From positions 62,001 through 126,000 of the forward strand of contig CAZTOW010000016.1 in NCBI GenBank assembly GCA_964615375.1: a stretch of DNA of 64,000 bases, in the 5' to 3' direction. This DNA comes from CAZKWG01 sp964615375 (GTDB taxonomy: Bacteria > Myxococcota_A > UBA796 > CAZKWG01). Shown here piece after piece: positions 7,929 through 17,600 of the stretch; within the stretch, counting starts at the first letter, position 1, and the number at the start of each line of letters is the position of its first letter. Under the pieces are notes generated by a model that worked only from the letters and a program-made list of their open reading frames with translations, made no database searches and was not told the origin of the DNA. Position numbers and translations under genes: made by a program.

Positions 7929-8741
7929 TCAGAGGGCGCCGAGCGCGCGGAGATCCGCCTCGACCGTGGTCAGGTTCCGACGGATGGCCTCCGTGTACGG
8001 GCTGTCGGGGTAGCGCTCCACGAGCCCGGAGAGGGTCGTGCGCACCTCGCGCAGGACGGCCACGCGCGCCTCGGTGTCGGTGATCTGCCGGCTCTCCAGG
8101 TAGCGGGCGCCCGCCTTCTCCCGGGCCTGGAAGACGAGGGCGTCGCGCGCCTCGGTCCAGAGGGCGGAGACCTGGGACCAGCAGGGCTGGTCGCGGCAGG
8201 GCTCCAGCAGGGCCATCGCGCCGGCGGGATCGGCGCCGGCGAGGGCCTCTCGCGCGCTGGTGACCATGGCGTCGACGTCGGGACCGGGCGCGGACGTGGG
8301 CTCAGGGGCGGGCGCGGGTGCGGGCGCGGGCGCGGGGGTCGGCTCCTCCACAGGCTCCACGCGGGTCTCGGCGCGGCCGGAGCTGGTCAGGATGGGGGCG
8401 GCGTAGGGCACCCCGCGCTCCTCGATGCCGACCAGGGTGCTGAGGAAGGCGTGGTTGACGGCCTGAGCCTCGGGCGCGAGGTGGCGGCTCATTCGGGCGA
8501 AGTCCGAGGCCGCCATCAGCCGGTCGCGCTGGTCGGTGTCCTGGGCCGCGCTGAGCAGGGCGTCGATGCGGGCCTCCAGCGCCGAGAAGTCCTGGCCCTT
8601 GGCCGCGGTGGACAGGGCGCTGGCGCTCGTAGACCCGCCCCCGCCCTCGACGGCCCCGGGAGGGGCGCCGTACTTCACCACACAGCCAGCCAGAAGCGCC
8701 AGGGCAGCCAGGAGCACCGAGGACAGGGCGAGGACGCGCAT
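7929..8741 (-). CDS. lipoprotein, helical, unknown function
   Basis: The 270-residue precursor has a signal peptide with lipobox (LALLAGC, Cys-20), so it should be acylated. A glycine/serine linker follows, then helical segments and a proline/alanine spacer (APAPAPAPAPEP, about residues 130-150). The C-terminal helical region looks TPR-like (ARYLESRQ...LVERYPDSPYTEAIRR). The start is 8 nt downstream of the PBP gene's stop, indicating co-transcription. Inference: it may be a PBP-associated outer-membrane lipoprotein comparable in role (not sequence) to LpoA, because it is the gene directly after the class A PBP. Confidence 0.7.
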   Translation of the reverse strand: MRVLALSSVLLAALALLAGCVVKYGAPPGAVEGGGGSTSASALSTAAKGQDFSALEARIDALLSAAQDTDQRDRLMAASDFARMSRHLAPEAQAVNHAFLSTLVGIEERGVPYAAPILTSSGRAETRVEPVEEPTPAPAPAPAPAPEPTSAPGPDVDAMVTSAREALAGADPAGAMALLEPCRDQPCWSQVSALWTEARDALVFQAREKAGARYLESRQITDTEARVAVLREVRTTLSGLVERYPDSPYTEAIRRNLTTVEADLRALGAL

Positions 8742-8749
8742 AGGGACCG

Positions 8750-11700
8750 CTATCCCGGGGCGGCGCCCTCGTCCTCCTCGGGCGGCAGGATCCGGGGCGG
8801 GGCGCCGCTGTCCATCTCCTCCTCCTCGAGCTCGGGCGGCAGGGTCTCCGGGGGAGCCTCGTCCGAGGGGAGCCCGTCGGCGGGGAGCTGCTCGAGCTCG
8901 GCCGGCGCGGTGCGCTCGACCGGGCCGCTCTGGGCCACGGCGGGGCGGGGCAGGCTGCCGTTCTCGGGGGCGAAGGGCATGAAGCGGCGGGCGGGCTGGC
9001 CGGGGGCGCCGGGATCGACCGCGATGAGCGCGGTGGCGCCGGACTCCGCGCCCTCGATCTCGGTGTCCACCAGCGAGCCCGTGGGCAGGCCGCTCCCGGA
9101 CTCCAGGGCGGCGGCGAAGAGCTCGGGATCCGCCGCCCACTCGCCGGTGCTGGCCGGCTCCGCGCCCAGCAGCCCGGCGTCGGCGAGGCCCTGGGCGGTG
9201 CCGATCCAGACGGGGAGCGCGCCGCTGGCGCCCTGGATCTTCGTTCCGCCGCGCTTCATCGGGCGGTTGTCGTCGTAGCCCACGTAGACAGCGATGGTCA
9301 GCGCGGACTCGCCGCGCCAGGCGCCGCCGCTGGACTTCGGCACGAAGCCCAGGAAGGCGGCGTTCTTGTAGCCGTTCGTGGTGCCCGTCTTCCCGGCGAC
9401 CGGGACGGCGACGCCGTTGAGGGTCACGGCCCCGGTCGCGCGCCGGCCCGTGCCCCAGCGCACCACGTTGCGCAGCACGTCGCCCACCAGGCGCCCGGCG
9501 ACGGGGTCGGCCACCGGCTCGGGGACGGGCTTCGCCCGGTAGATCACGTCCCCGTCGCGGTCGCGGATCTCGGCGATGAGCTGCGTGGGCCGGGCGGGGG
9601 CGTCCACGCGCTCGGCGTCGCGCAGGCCGGGGATGGCGCTGTCCTGCCAGCTCTGGCCGGGGAAGCGCCAGATCTGGCCGTCGCGCATGGCCTGGTAGAG
9701 CACCGCGGCCTCCTCCAGCCGGATGTCGATGGCCCCGAGCGGCATGGCCAGCACCGGGGGCAGCGGCTCGTAGAGGCCGAGGCGGCTGGACAGCGCGGAG
9801 AGGTAGCGCATGTTGACCAGCACGCGGAAGTCGGGGTGCAGGGCCAGCGCCTCGAAGCTGTAGGGCTCAGCTGACTCCACGACCAGGGTGTAGCGGTCCA
9901 TGGCCCGGCGCAGCGCGACGAGGGTGCTGCGGTGGATGCGGCCCTCCACCAGCGGGTCGTCGCCCTCGGGCATGCGCTGGGCGATGGCCTCCAGGCGGAG
10001 GAAATTCACCCGCACGGCGGCGAGCTGGCGGTCGCGCTCGGGGCTGGCCGGCGTCTTCTTGAGCCGCTGCTCCTCAGCCTCGGCGCCGCGCCCGTAGAGC
10101 AGCGAGCGCAGGTTCAGCGCGTCCGAGGGGTCCCCGAGCCCGTTGGCCAGCACCTCGGCGCGCGCGCCCTCAAAGGCCAGCTCCTCCCGGCGGGACGGCG
10201 TGGAGAGGATGCCGTGCTCGTCGCGGATGCGGCGGATGTAGGCCTCGCTGGCCTCGCCCGGCCGCGGGGTCAGCCCGACGAGCTCGGCCACGGCGCGGAA
10301 CTGGGCGGGCTCGAGCCGGTCGGTGAGGTGGTAGAGCAGCCAGATGCTGGCGAGGTTCTCGCTGCGCGTCCCGGCCCAGGACAGGGAGACGACGTCGGTG
10401 CTCTGGTGGTCGGGGCGCGGGTAGTACCAGGTGGCCTGGTAGGGGAAGGCGTTTCCGCGGTTGTCCAGCGCGTCCGTGGGCGTCCAGCCGAGCTGCAGGG
10501 CGGCGAAGTAGACCAGCGGCTTCCAGGTGCTGCCGAGCTGGCGCTTCGCGTCCAGGGCCCGGTTGAAGTCGCGGTTGTCGCTGCCGCCGACCATGGCGCG
10601 GATCTGCCCGTCCTCCAGCGCCAGCACGGCGCCCTGGAGCTGGGGCTGGTACTCGAGGTCGCAGGTGCCCTCGCTGGCCCGGCTGGCCAGGACCACGGTC
10701 CCCGCGGGGAGCCCGGCGGCGAGCTTCGCGATCTCCTCGTCCGTGGCCTTCTTCCCCTGCACCCCGGAGAATGAGGAGGCCAGGAGCCCCGCCATGCGGG
10801 CGAGCCCGTCCCGGTCCACCACGCAGGCGGTCCCGCCGAGGTCCAGCACCATGCCCTCGGGCGTGGCGGTGCGGACGCGGGCGGTGCTGAACTCGTGGAT
10901 GGCGGGCGGGTTGTCGGGGTCGCGCTCAGGGGCGCGGGAGGCGGGGAGCACGAGCCCGCTGAGCGAGGTCTTCTCCAGGAACATGCCCACCTCCGTGAGG
11001 TGGTGGCGCAGGGCCCAGGTCGCCTCGCGCTGGGCGGTGGCGTCGATGGTCGTCACGATGGAGATGCCCGCCGTGGACGGGTTGTCGATGCCCAGCGACT
11101 GGAAGAGCTCAGGGAAGGGCGCCTCCTCCAGGCGCGCGGCCACGGCGTCGAGCATGGCGCTGGAGTCGTAGCGGAACTCGCCCTTCTTCCAGGGGATCTC
11201 CTCCTTGACCAGGGCGTCGTGCGTGGCCTGGTCGAGCGAGCCCACCTCCAGCATGCGGTCGAGCACATAGGTCGTGCGCCAGCGGGCCCGGGCCCGCGCC
11301 TGCTGCTGCTTCTCCTCGGTGCCGCCAGAGAAGGGGTTGAAGCGGGCGGGCGCCTGCACCATGCCGGCGATGAAGGCGCACTCCAGCGTGCTGAGCTGGT
11401 CGGCGGGCTTGTCGAAGAAGTAGCGGGCGGCGATGCCCAGGCCGCGGCCGTTGCCGGCGACGTGGAACTGGTTGGCGTAGAATTCGAGGATCTGCTCCTT
11501 CGAGTAGTGCTCCTCCAGGCGCAGGGCGTTGACCGCCTCCTCCAGCTTGCTCTTCAGGCTGCGGTCGGGGCGATAGAACAGGTTCTTCGCCGTCTGCTGC
11601 GTGAGCGTCGATCCACCGGCCACCATGTGCCCGGCCTTGACGTTCTTCACCATCGCCCGGAGGATGCCCTTGGGGTCGATGCCGGGGTGCTTGAAGTAGC

Positions 11701-11992
11701 GGTCGTCCTCCGCGGCCACGATGGCGTCCACCCAGGCGCGCGGGATCTTGTCGTAGGGGACGTACTCGCGGTGCTCCTCGCCGAAGAGCACGCCCAGCCG
11801 GGTCTGGCCGTCGCGGTAGAGGACCGGCGACTCCTGGGCGATCACCCTGGCGATCGACTCCTCGCTGAGGTGCTCGCCCGGGTTCTTTACAACATACTCG
11901 TTGTAATACCAGGCCCCGACCCCGGCCGCGATGATCCCGAGGATGATCGCGAGGATCAGGGTCCACTTGAGCAGACGACGTAGCCACTTCAT
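8750..11992 (-). CDS. class A penicillin-binding protein (PBP1A-like transglycosylase/transpeptidase)
   Basis: This bifunctional murein synthase polymerises lipid II and cross-links peptides. The 1080-residue protein has a membrane anchor at residues 9-29, a GT51 domain with the catalytic EDDRYFKHPG (Glu-95) and GGSTLTQQTAKNLF motifs, and a transpeptidase domain with S-x-x-K at 488-491 (STWK), S-x-N at 544-546 (SEN) and KTG at 868. It is longer than usual because of inserts between S-x-N and KTG (about 570-770) and an acidic/proline-rich C-terminal tail. Its ATG overlaps the stop of the glycosyltransferase upstream (ATGA), so it belongs to the cdsA operon. A second class A enzyme (pbpC) lies at 20390. 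Confidence 0.93.
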   Translation of the reverse strand: MKWLRRLLKWTLILAIILGIIAAGVGAWYYNEYVVKNPGEHLSEESIARVIAQESPVLYRDGQTRLGVLFGEEHREYVPYDKIPRAWVDAIVAAEDDRYFKHPGIDPKGILRAMVKNVKAGHMVAGGSTLTQQTAKNLFYRPDRSLKSKLEEAVNALRLEEHYSKEQILEFYANQFHVAGNGRGLGIAARYFFDKPADQLSTLECAFIAGMVQAPARFNPFSGGTEEKQQQARARARWRTTYVLDRMLEVGSLDQATHDALVKEEIPWKKGEFRYDSSAMLDAVAARLEEAPFPELFQSLGIDNPSTAGISIVTTIDATAQREATWALRHHLTEVGMFLEKTSLSGLVLPASRAPERDPDNPPAIHEFSTARVRTATPEGMVLDLGGTACVVDRDGLARMAGLLASSFSGVQGKKATDEEIAKLAAGLPAGTVVLASRASEGTCDLEYQPQLQGAVLALEDGQIRAMVGGSDNRDFNRALDAKRQLGSTWKPLVYFAALQLGWTPTDALDNRGNAFPYQATWYYPRPDHQSTDVVSLSWAGTRSENLASIWLLYHLTDRLEPAQFRAVAELVGLTPRPGEASEAYIRRIRDEHGILSTPSRREELAFEGARAEVLANGLGDPSDALNLRSLLYGRGAEAEEQRLKKTPASPERDRQLAAVRVNFLRLEAIAQRMPEGDDPLVEGRIHRSTLVALRRAMDRYTLVVESAEPYSFEALALHPDFRVLVNMRYLSALSSRLGLYEPLPPVLAMPLGAIDIRLEEAAVLYQAMRDGQIWRFPGQSWQDSAIPGLRDAERVDAPARPTQLIAEIRDRDGDVIYRAKPVPEPVADPVAGRLVGDVLRNVVRWGTGRRATGAVTLNGVAVPVAGKTGTTNGYKNAAFLGFVPKSSGGAWRGESALTIAVYVGYDDNRPMKRGGTKIQGASGALPVWIGTAQGLADAGLLGAEPASTGEWAADPELFAAALESGSGLPTGSLVDTEIEGAESGATALIAVDPGAPGQPARRFMPFAPENGSLPRPAVAQSGPVERTAPAELEQLPADGLPSDEAPPETLPPELEEEEMDSGAPPRILPPEEDEGAAPG

Positions 11993-13023
11993 CGGCGGGA
12001 CTCCAGGGCGAGCTCGGTGAGCCGCGAGAACGCGAGCTCGGCGGGGAGGGCCTCGGCCGCGGCCCTGCTGGCCTCGCGCAGGCGGGGCTCATGCAAGGCG
12101 CGTTCCAGGGCGTGCGCGAAGCCGGCCTCGTCGTCGGGGTCAGCGACGCGCATCCAGGGCGCGGGCAGGACCTCGGACGCGCCGTTGGCGCCGCTGGTGA
12201 TGGCGGGGACGCCGCAGGCGAGCGCCTCGAGGACGGCGTTGGAGAAGGGATCGTAGCGGGTGGGCAGGAGGAGGGCGGCGGCGGCGGGGAGCAGCTCCTC
12301 GGGCCGGGCGACGGGGCCGAGGAAGTGGACCCGGGCGTCCACGCCGAGCTCGCGGGCGAGGCGGGCCCAGCGCGCGGGGCGGGGGTCGGAGCCCAGGACG
12401 GCGAGGTGCAGGCCGGGGATCCGGCGGATCGCGCCCAGCGCCGTGGCCAGGCCCTTGCGCTGGAAGCCGCTGCCCAGGAAGACGGCCGTGGGCCCCTGGC
12501 CGGGCAGGCGACCGCGCGGCTCCGGCCGGAAACGCCCGAGATCCACGCCGTTGTGGATGACCGTGAGCCGTCCGCGGTCCAGCCCGTACCAGCGCACGAG
12601 CTCGTCGGCGGCCATCTGACTGTTGGCGACGACCCGCGAGGCGCCGCGCACCACCCTGGCGTCGACGGCGACCTCGACGGCGTCGGCCAGGCTCCAGCCG
12701 CGGGAGGCGACCCAGGCCCGGTGGCATCCTCCTCCCGCCCGGTAGACGTCGGCACCCGGCGTTCGCCCCAGCGAGATCACGGCGTCGAAGGCGGCCCTGT
12801 CCACGACGCGGGCCGCGCGCCACAGCGAGAGCATCTTCCAGATCCGGCCGCGCCCGCCCGCCGGGAGGTGGAGCAGGGTGGCCTCCAGAGGGGCGCCCTC
12901 GGCCCGGAGGCAGGCGAGGGTCACCTGGTGGCCGCGCGCGCAGAGCCAGCGGGCGAGGCCGATCCCGAAGCGCTCACAGCCTCCCCGCTCGGAGAACTCC
13001 CGGTGGACCAGCGCGATCCTCAC
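11989..13023 (-). CDS. glycosyltransferase family 4, WaaG-like (LPS core type)
   Basis: The 344-residue GT-B enzyme uses a GTG that overlaps the previous gene's TGA (GTGA); longer upstream starts would run into that gene. The N-terminal domain has the GGCERF loop and SLGRTPGADVYRAGGGCH, which resembles the GFNKMPGLDVYYA region of WaaG. The C-terminal nucleotide-sugar domain has HNGVDLGRFRP, a FLGSGFQRKG strand and the retaining GT4 E-x7-E region (DPFSNAVLEALACG). By analogy it adds a hexose to an LPS core sugar at the cytoplasmic face. Linkage and donor are not predictable from this reading. It is coupled at both ends (GTGA and ATGA). Confidence 0.82.
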   Translation of the reverse strand: MRIALVHREFSERGGCERFGIGLARWLCARGHQVTLACLRAEGAPLEATLLHLPAGGRGRIWKMLSLWRAARVVDRAAFDAVISLGRTPGADVYRAGGGCHRAWVASRGWSLADAVEVAVDARVVRGASRVVANSQMAADELVRWYGLDRGRLTVIHNGVDLGRFRPEPRGRLPGQGPTAVFLGSGFQRKGLATALGAIRRIPGLHLAVLGSDPRPARWARLARELGVDARVHFLGPVARPEELLPAAAALLLPTRYDPFSNAVLEALACGVPAITSGANGASEVLPAPWMRVADPDDEAGFAHALERALHEPRLREASRAAAEALPAELAFSRLTELALESRR

Positions 13024-13769
13024 GCCGAGCCCTGAAGCTTCCAGAGCCGCCACCACTTGAGCTGCACGTAGAGGGCGCCCAGGGTCGCCACGCAGAGCCC
13101 GCGCGCGCCGTCCAGGAGCCCGGCCTTGAGTAGAAGCGCGTCCACGAGATGTAGAGATGGGCGGAAAGCGAGGTCCCACCAGCGTGCTCGTACACCCTCG
13201 GCCGCCATGCGCTCCGCAGCGAGCGCGGTGTAGCGATCAATCGTAGAGAGGTGCTCGCCCAGGTCGCGGTAAGGGTGGTGGTGGAGCGGCCCGGTGAGCC
13301 GCCCGGCAGGGCCATCCAGGGCGATCCGGTCGTGGGGATCGCGCCCCTCCCAGCGGGCCCGATCGCGGCGGAAGAGGCGCACCTTCCGGTCCCGCCCCCA
13401 GCGGCCGTGGCGGACGGGGGCGCCCTCCCACCAGGAGAGGCGGGGGATCTCGTAGCCGGGCAGGGCGGGCTCGCTGGCCAGCAGGGCCCGGAGCTCGTCG
13501 GCGAGGGCCTCGGAGACGCGCTCATCGGCGTCGATGGCCAGCACCCAGGCGTGCCGGACCTCCGCCAGCGCCCGGTTCTTCTGGGCGACGTAGCCCGGCC
13601 AGTCGGTCTGGAGGACCCGCGCCCCGAGGCCGCGCGCCAGCTCGGGCGTCCCGTCCGTGGACCCGCTGTCCAGCACCAGGATCTCGTCGGCGAAGCTCAC
13701 CGAGCGGATCGCGTCGGGAAGGCGTTCACCCTCGTCCCGCGCGATGATCGCCACCGAGAGCGGGATCAC
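13020..13769 (-). CDS. glycosyltransferase family 2, WaaE/LgtF-like
   Basis: The 249-residue GT-A enzyme carries LSVAIIARDEGERLPDAI at the N-terminus, the LDSGSTDGT strand and a D-x-D-type IDADER metal site. GPLHHHPYRDLGEHL and a C-terminal basic/aromatic stretch (VQLKWWRLWKLQ) that may sit at the membrane complete the pattern of LPS core beta-glucosyltransferases (WaaE/KdtX, LgtF). It starts with GTG only 3 nt after the cdsA stop and its own stop overlaps the next start. Together with the downstream GT4 it suggests an LPS or other envelope glycan pathway. Confidence 0.85.
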   Translation of the reverse strand: MIPLSVAIIARDEGERLPDAIRSVSFADEILVLDSGSTDGTPELARGLGARVLQTDWPGYVAQKNRALAEVRHAWVLAIDADERVSEALADELRALLASEPALPGYEIPRLSWWEGAPVRHGRWGRDRKVRLFRRDRARWEGRDPHDRIALDGPAGRLTGPLHHHPYRDLGEHLSTIDRYTALAAERMAAEGVRARWWDLAFRPSLHLVDALLLKAGLLDGARGLCVATLGALYVQLKWWRLWKLQGSA

Positions 13770-13772
13770 GGC

Positions 13773-14579
13773 TCAGCCGTACATGAGCTGCACGTAGAGC
13801 CAGCACAGCGGCATGGTGAAGACGACCGAGTCGATGCGGTCCAGCATCCCGCCGTGACCCGGCAGGAACATCCCGGAGTCCTTCACGCCCGCGTCCCGCT
13901 TCATCATGCTCTCGACCAGATCGCCCGTGGCGCCAGCCAGGTCGACGAAGACGCCCAGGACCACGCAGTCCAGCACGCTGGCCCAGGGGAAGAAGAGGGC
14001 GCGCAGCAGGAGGCAGAGCCCGCAGGCGATGAACACCCCGCCGATGAGGCCCTCCCAGGTCTTCTTGGGCGAGACCAGCGGAAAGAGCGGGGTCTTCCCG
14101 AAGAGGCGCCCGGAGAAGTAGGCCCCGGCGTCCCCGCCCCAGGTGGCGGCGAAGGTCAGCAGCAGCCAGCCCCAGCCGTGCCCGCCCGGCAGGTCGAGCA
14201 GCAGCGGGAAGAAGCCGAGGGGGAGCGGGATGTAGAGCATCCCCAGGAGCAGGCGGGCCCACTCGTTGTGCATCCCGCTGACGTCCTCGCGCGGCCAGAA
14301 GAGCACCCACCAGCCGCTGATGAGGAGCTGGGCGATGAGCGTGGCCGCCACCCAGCGCATGTCCAGGGTCTGGGTGGCGACGGCCAGCGCCCCGCCCAGC
14401 ACCACCAGGGGCGGGAAGACCCGCATCCTCGCCTGGGGAAAGGCGAGGCCTGCGTACTCCCACTGCGCCCAGATCAGGAGCAGCGCCGTCAGCGCCCAGA
14501 GACCCCAGGTCCCGCCCCAGGCCAGGAGCGGGAGGATGACGGCGAGCGCTCCGAGCGCGCTCAGGATGCGGACGACCAT
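13773..14579 (-). CDS. cdsA: phosphatidate cytidylyltransferase (CDP-diacylglycerol synthase)
   Basis: CdsA makes CDP-diacylglycerol from phosphatidic acid and CTP, the precursor of all phospholipids. The 268-residue protein is almost entirely hydrophobic helices and ends with the CDP-DAG synthase signature S-x2-K-R-x4-K-D-x5-G-H-G-G-x2-D-R-x-D-S, seen as MKRDAGVKDSGMFLP followed by GHGGMLDRIDS. I chose the ATG at 14579 because the protein there begins directly with the first membrane helix; an ATG at 14612 would add 11 polar residues. It appears to head the minus-strand operon and is divergent from the A2M gene across 105 bp, which must hold both promoters. Confidence 0.92.
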   Translation of the reverse strand: MVVRILSALGALAVILPLLAWGGTWGLWALTALLLIWAQWEYAGLAFPQARMRVFPPLVVLGGALAVATQTLDMRWVAATLIAQLLISGWWVLFWPREDVSGMHNEWARLLLGMLYIPLPLGFFPLLLDLPGGHGWGWLLLTFAATWGGDAGAYFSGRLFGKTPLFPLVSPKKTWEGLIGGVFIACGLCLLLRALFFPWASVLDCVVLGVFVDLAGATGDLVESMMKRDAGVKDSGMFLPGHGGMLDRIDSVVFTMPLCWLYVQLMYG

Positions 14580-14684
14580 GGCTTCTGCGCCCCCGGTAGA
14601 ACGAGAGGACATCGAGTATAAGCGGTCCGTCCGTCGCGCGCCTGCGCTCACCGCGCGTTACGCTCGCCTGAATCGGAGTTGACC

Positions 14685-17600
14685 ATGCGCTCGCTCGTGC
14701 TCTCCGCGCTCGTGCTCTTCTCAGGCTGCAAGAAGGATCAGGCCGTGGGCGGCGCTCCTGAGGAGCTGGTCCGCCAGGTCCTGGACAAGCCGGCCACCAC
14801 GCTGGACGTGGTCACGCCGGACACCCCGCCGGAGCTGGCCCCCATCCAGCCAGGGGAGCTGGCCCCGCCGCCCTCCGAGAGCGGCGAGGGGCTGAGCGTG
14901 CTGCTCATCGGCCCCCAGGGCCCGCAGGAGTCCCCCCGCCAGGCGGTGGTGGTCTTCGATCGGCCCATGGTGGCGCTCGACCAGCTCGACGCGATGAGCG
15001 GGAGCGCTCCCCTCACCTGCCGATCGGAGGGCGGGCAGCTCCAGGGCAAGGCGCGCTGGGCCGGGACCAGCACCGCCGCCTGGATCCCCTCGGGCGACCA
15101 CTTCCCCAAGGGCTCGGAGATCCACTGCGAGATCCCCGCGGGGCTCGCCGCGGTGGACGGCACGCGCCGGGAGCAGGGCCTCGCCTGGACCTTCGAGACC
15201 GCCCGGCCCGCGCTGGACCGCAGCGCCCCCTACGACGGCAGCGAGGAGGTGGACCCGCGCCGCCCGCTGCTGCTGGTCTTCGACCAGGACGTGGACCCAG
15301 CCGAGGTGAAGAAGCACCTGAGCTTGAAGGCCGAGGGCGGCAGGTCGGGCGCGGACCTCAGCTTCACGGTGACGCGACCGAAGGTGCGCGACGCCTCGGC
15401 CGAGGAGGACCCAGACGCGGACGACGCCCAGCCCACGGTCAGCGAGCGGGAGCAGGACCGCAGCGTGCTGGTGACGGCGAAGCTGGAGAAGGACCGCTCC
15501 TATCGGCTGGCGCTCTCCGCCGGCCTGCGCGGCATGGAGGGGCCGCTGGGCTCGCAGAGCGAGACGGAGATCTCCTTCCGCACCATCCCGCCGGCGAAGA
15601 TCACGGGCTCGGGCCCGCTGGGCAAGGACGTCAACCCCTTCACCGAGCTCTGGCTGGACCTGGCGACGCGCACGGACGCGGCCGAGATCGGGCCGAAGAT
15701 CAAGATCAGCCCCGCGCCGCCGGACGGCTGGAACCCCGCCGAGGCCTACACCTGGGACCGCTGGTCCTACAGCGTGCGGCTGAAGCCGATGACCACCTAC
15801 ACGATCTCGGTGGAGCCCGGGGCCAAGGACCGCTACGGCCAGGCCTACGCCGAGGGCACGAGCTGGTCCTTCACCACCGGGCACCTGAACCCGCTGGTGG
15901 ACGCGCCCACCGGCGCGCAGCTCTACCCGGCGAACAACCCGAGCACGCTGCCTATCCGCACCCGCAACGTCACGCAGCTCAAGGTGGGCGTGCAGACGGT
16001 GGATCTGGAGTGGATTCGCCGCTTCTCCCGGAGCTGGGACACGTGGAACCCCTATGATCCCCCGAGCCTGCAGGCCACGGAGGTCTTCAACGACGGGCAG
16101 CAGGATGATCGGATCCGGGTGAGCAAGGTCGAGCTGGCGAGCCGGCTCGAGGAGGGCCGCGGGCTCCTGCTGGTGGAGGCCTGGTCGCCCCAGCTCACCG
16201 ACGACGAGGGCCGGCTGGTCGTCAGCCGCTCGCTGCTGCAGGTCACCGACCTCGGCGCCACGCTGAAGCTCGGCCCCAACGGCGTGACCACCTGGGTCAC
16301 CCGCCTGTCCGACGGCCAGCCGGTGGACGCCGCGGACGTCACCCTCTACGTCGGCGACACCCAGGTCTGGAAGGGCCGGACCGACAAGAGCGGGCTCGCC
16401 GCCTCGCCGCCCGTGCTGCCCCGGGAGTGGAAGCCCTGGGAGGCTCCGCTGTGGGCCGTGGTCCAGCAGGGCAAGGACATCAGCGTCACGACCAGCGAGG
16501 ATCCCAACGATCTCCCCGCCTGGCAGTACGACGTGAGCACCTCGGACCCCACGGACTCGGGCGAGCTGCGCACGCACGCCTTCACCGACCGCGGCGTGTA
16601 CCGCCCCGGGGACACCGTCCACGTCGCCCTGAGCGCGCGGGCCACCACGGCGGGCGGGCTCACCATCCCGGAGGGCGGCAGCGTGACCTGGACCTGCGCC
16701 GACGCGCGCGGGGCCGACCTGGGCGGGGACTCGGGCAAGCTCAACGCCCGCGGGGCCATCGCCTTCGACGTCAAGCTGCCCGCGGAGGCCAGCATCGGCT
16801 ACGGCCACTGCACGGTGAGCCTGGACCACAAGGGCGCGCAGACCAGCCAGTGGGTCGAGCTCCCGGTCTACGCCTACCGCGCCCCGGTCTTCCGGGTGGA
16901 CGTGAGCGCCCCGGAGCACGCCCTCGTGGGCGGCGCGCTGAGCGCCACGGGCAACGGCCGCTACCTCTTCGGCGCGCCCATGGCGGGCGCGGAGGCCCGC
17001 TGGTCCATCCTGGCCCGTGAGGTCGCCCCCAACCCGAAGGGCTGGGACGAGTTCAGCTTCCAGCCGGCCACCGGCCGCGCCTGGTGGGAGGGCGACTACC
17101 ACCCCGAGGAGACGGTCGCGACGGGCGAGGGCAGACTTGACCAGAATGGTCAGATCGTCATGACCGCAAAGCTCCCCGCCACTGACGAGCCCAAGACCCG
17201 CGAGTACGTCTCCGAGCTCACGGTCACCGACGTCGCGCGGCAGCAGATCTCCAACCGCAGCAGCACCCTGGTCCACCCGGCGGAGGTCTACGTCGGGCTG
17301 CGCGCGAAGCGCTTCCTGGGCGTGGCCGGCGAGGAGGCCGGCTGGGAGCTGGTGGCGGTCACGCCCGAGGGCGACGCGCGGAGCGGCGTGCCGGTGAACC
17401 TGACCATCGTCCGGCGCACCTGGGACAGCATCCGCCAGAAGGGCCTGGACGGGCGCTGGACCTGGGTGAGCACGCCCAAGGACGAGGAGGTCGAGAAGCG
17501 CACGGTGGCCTCGGGCACAGGCGCGACGGCGTTTGGGTTCACGCCCAAGGAGGGCGGCTACTACGTGGTCCAGGCCGAGGCGAAGGACGCGCAGGGCCGC

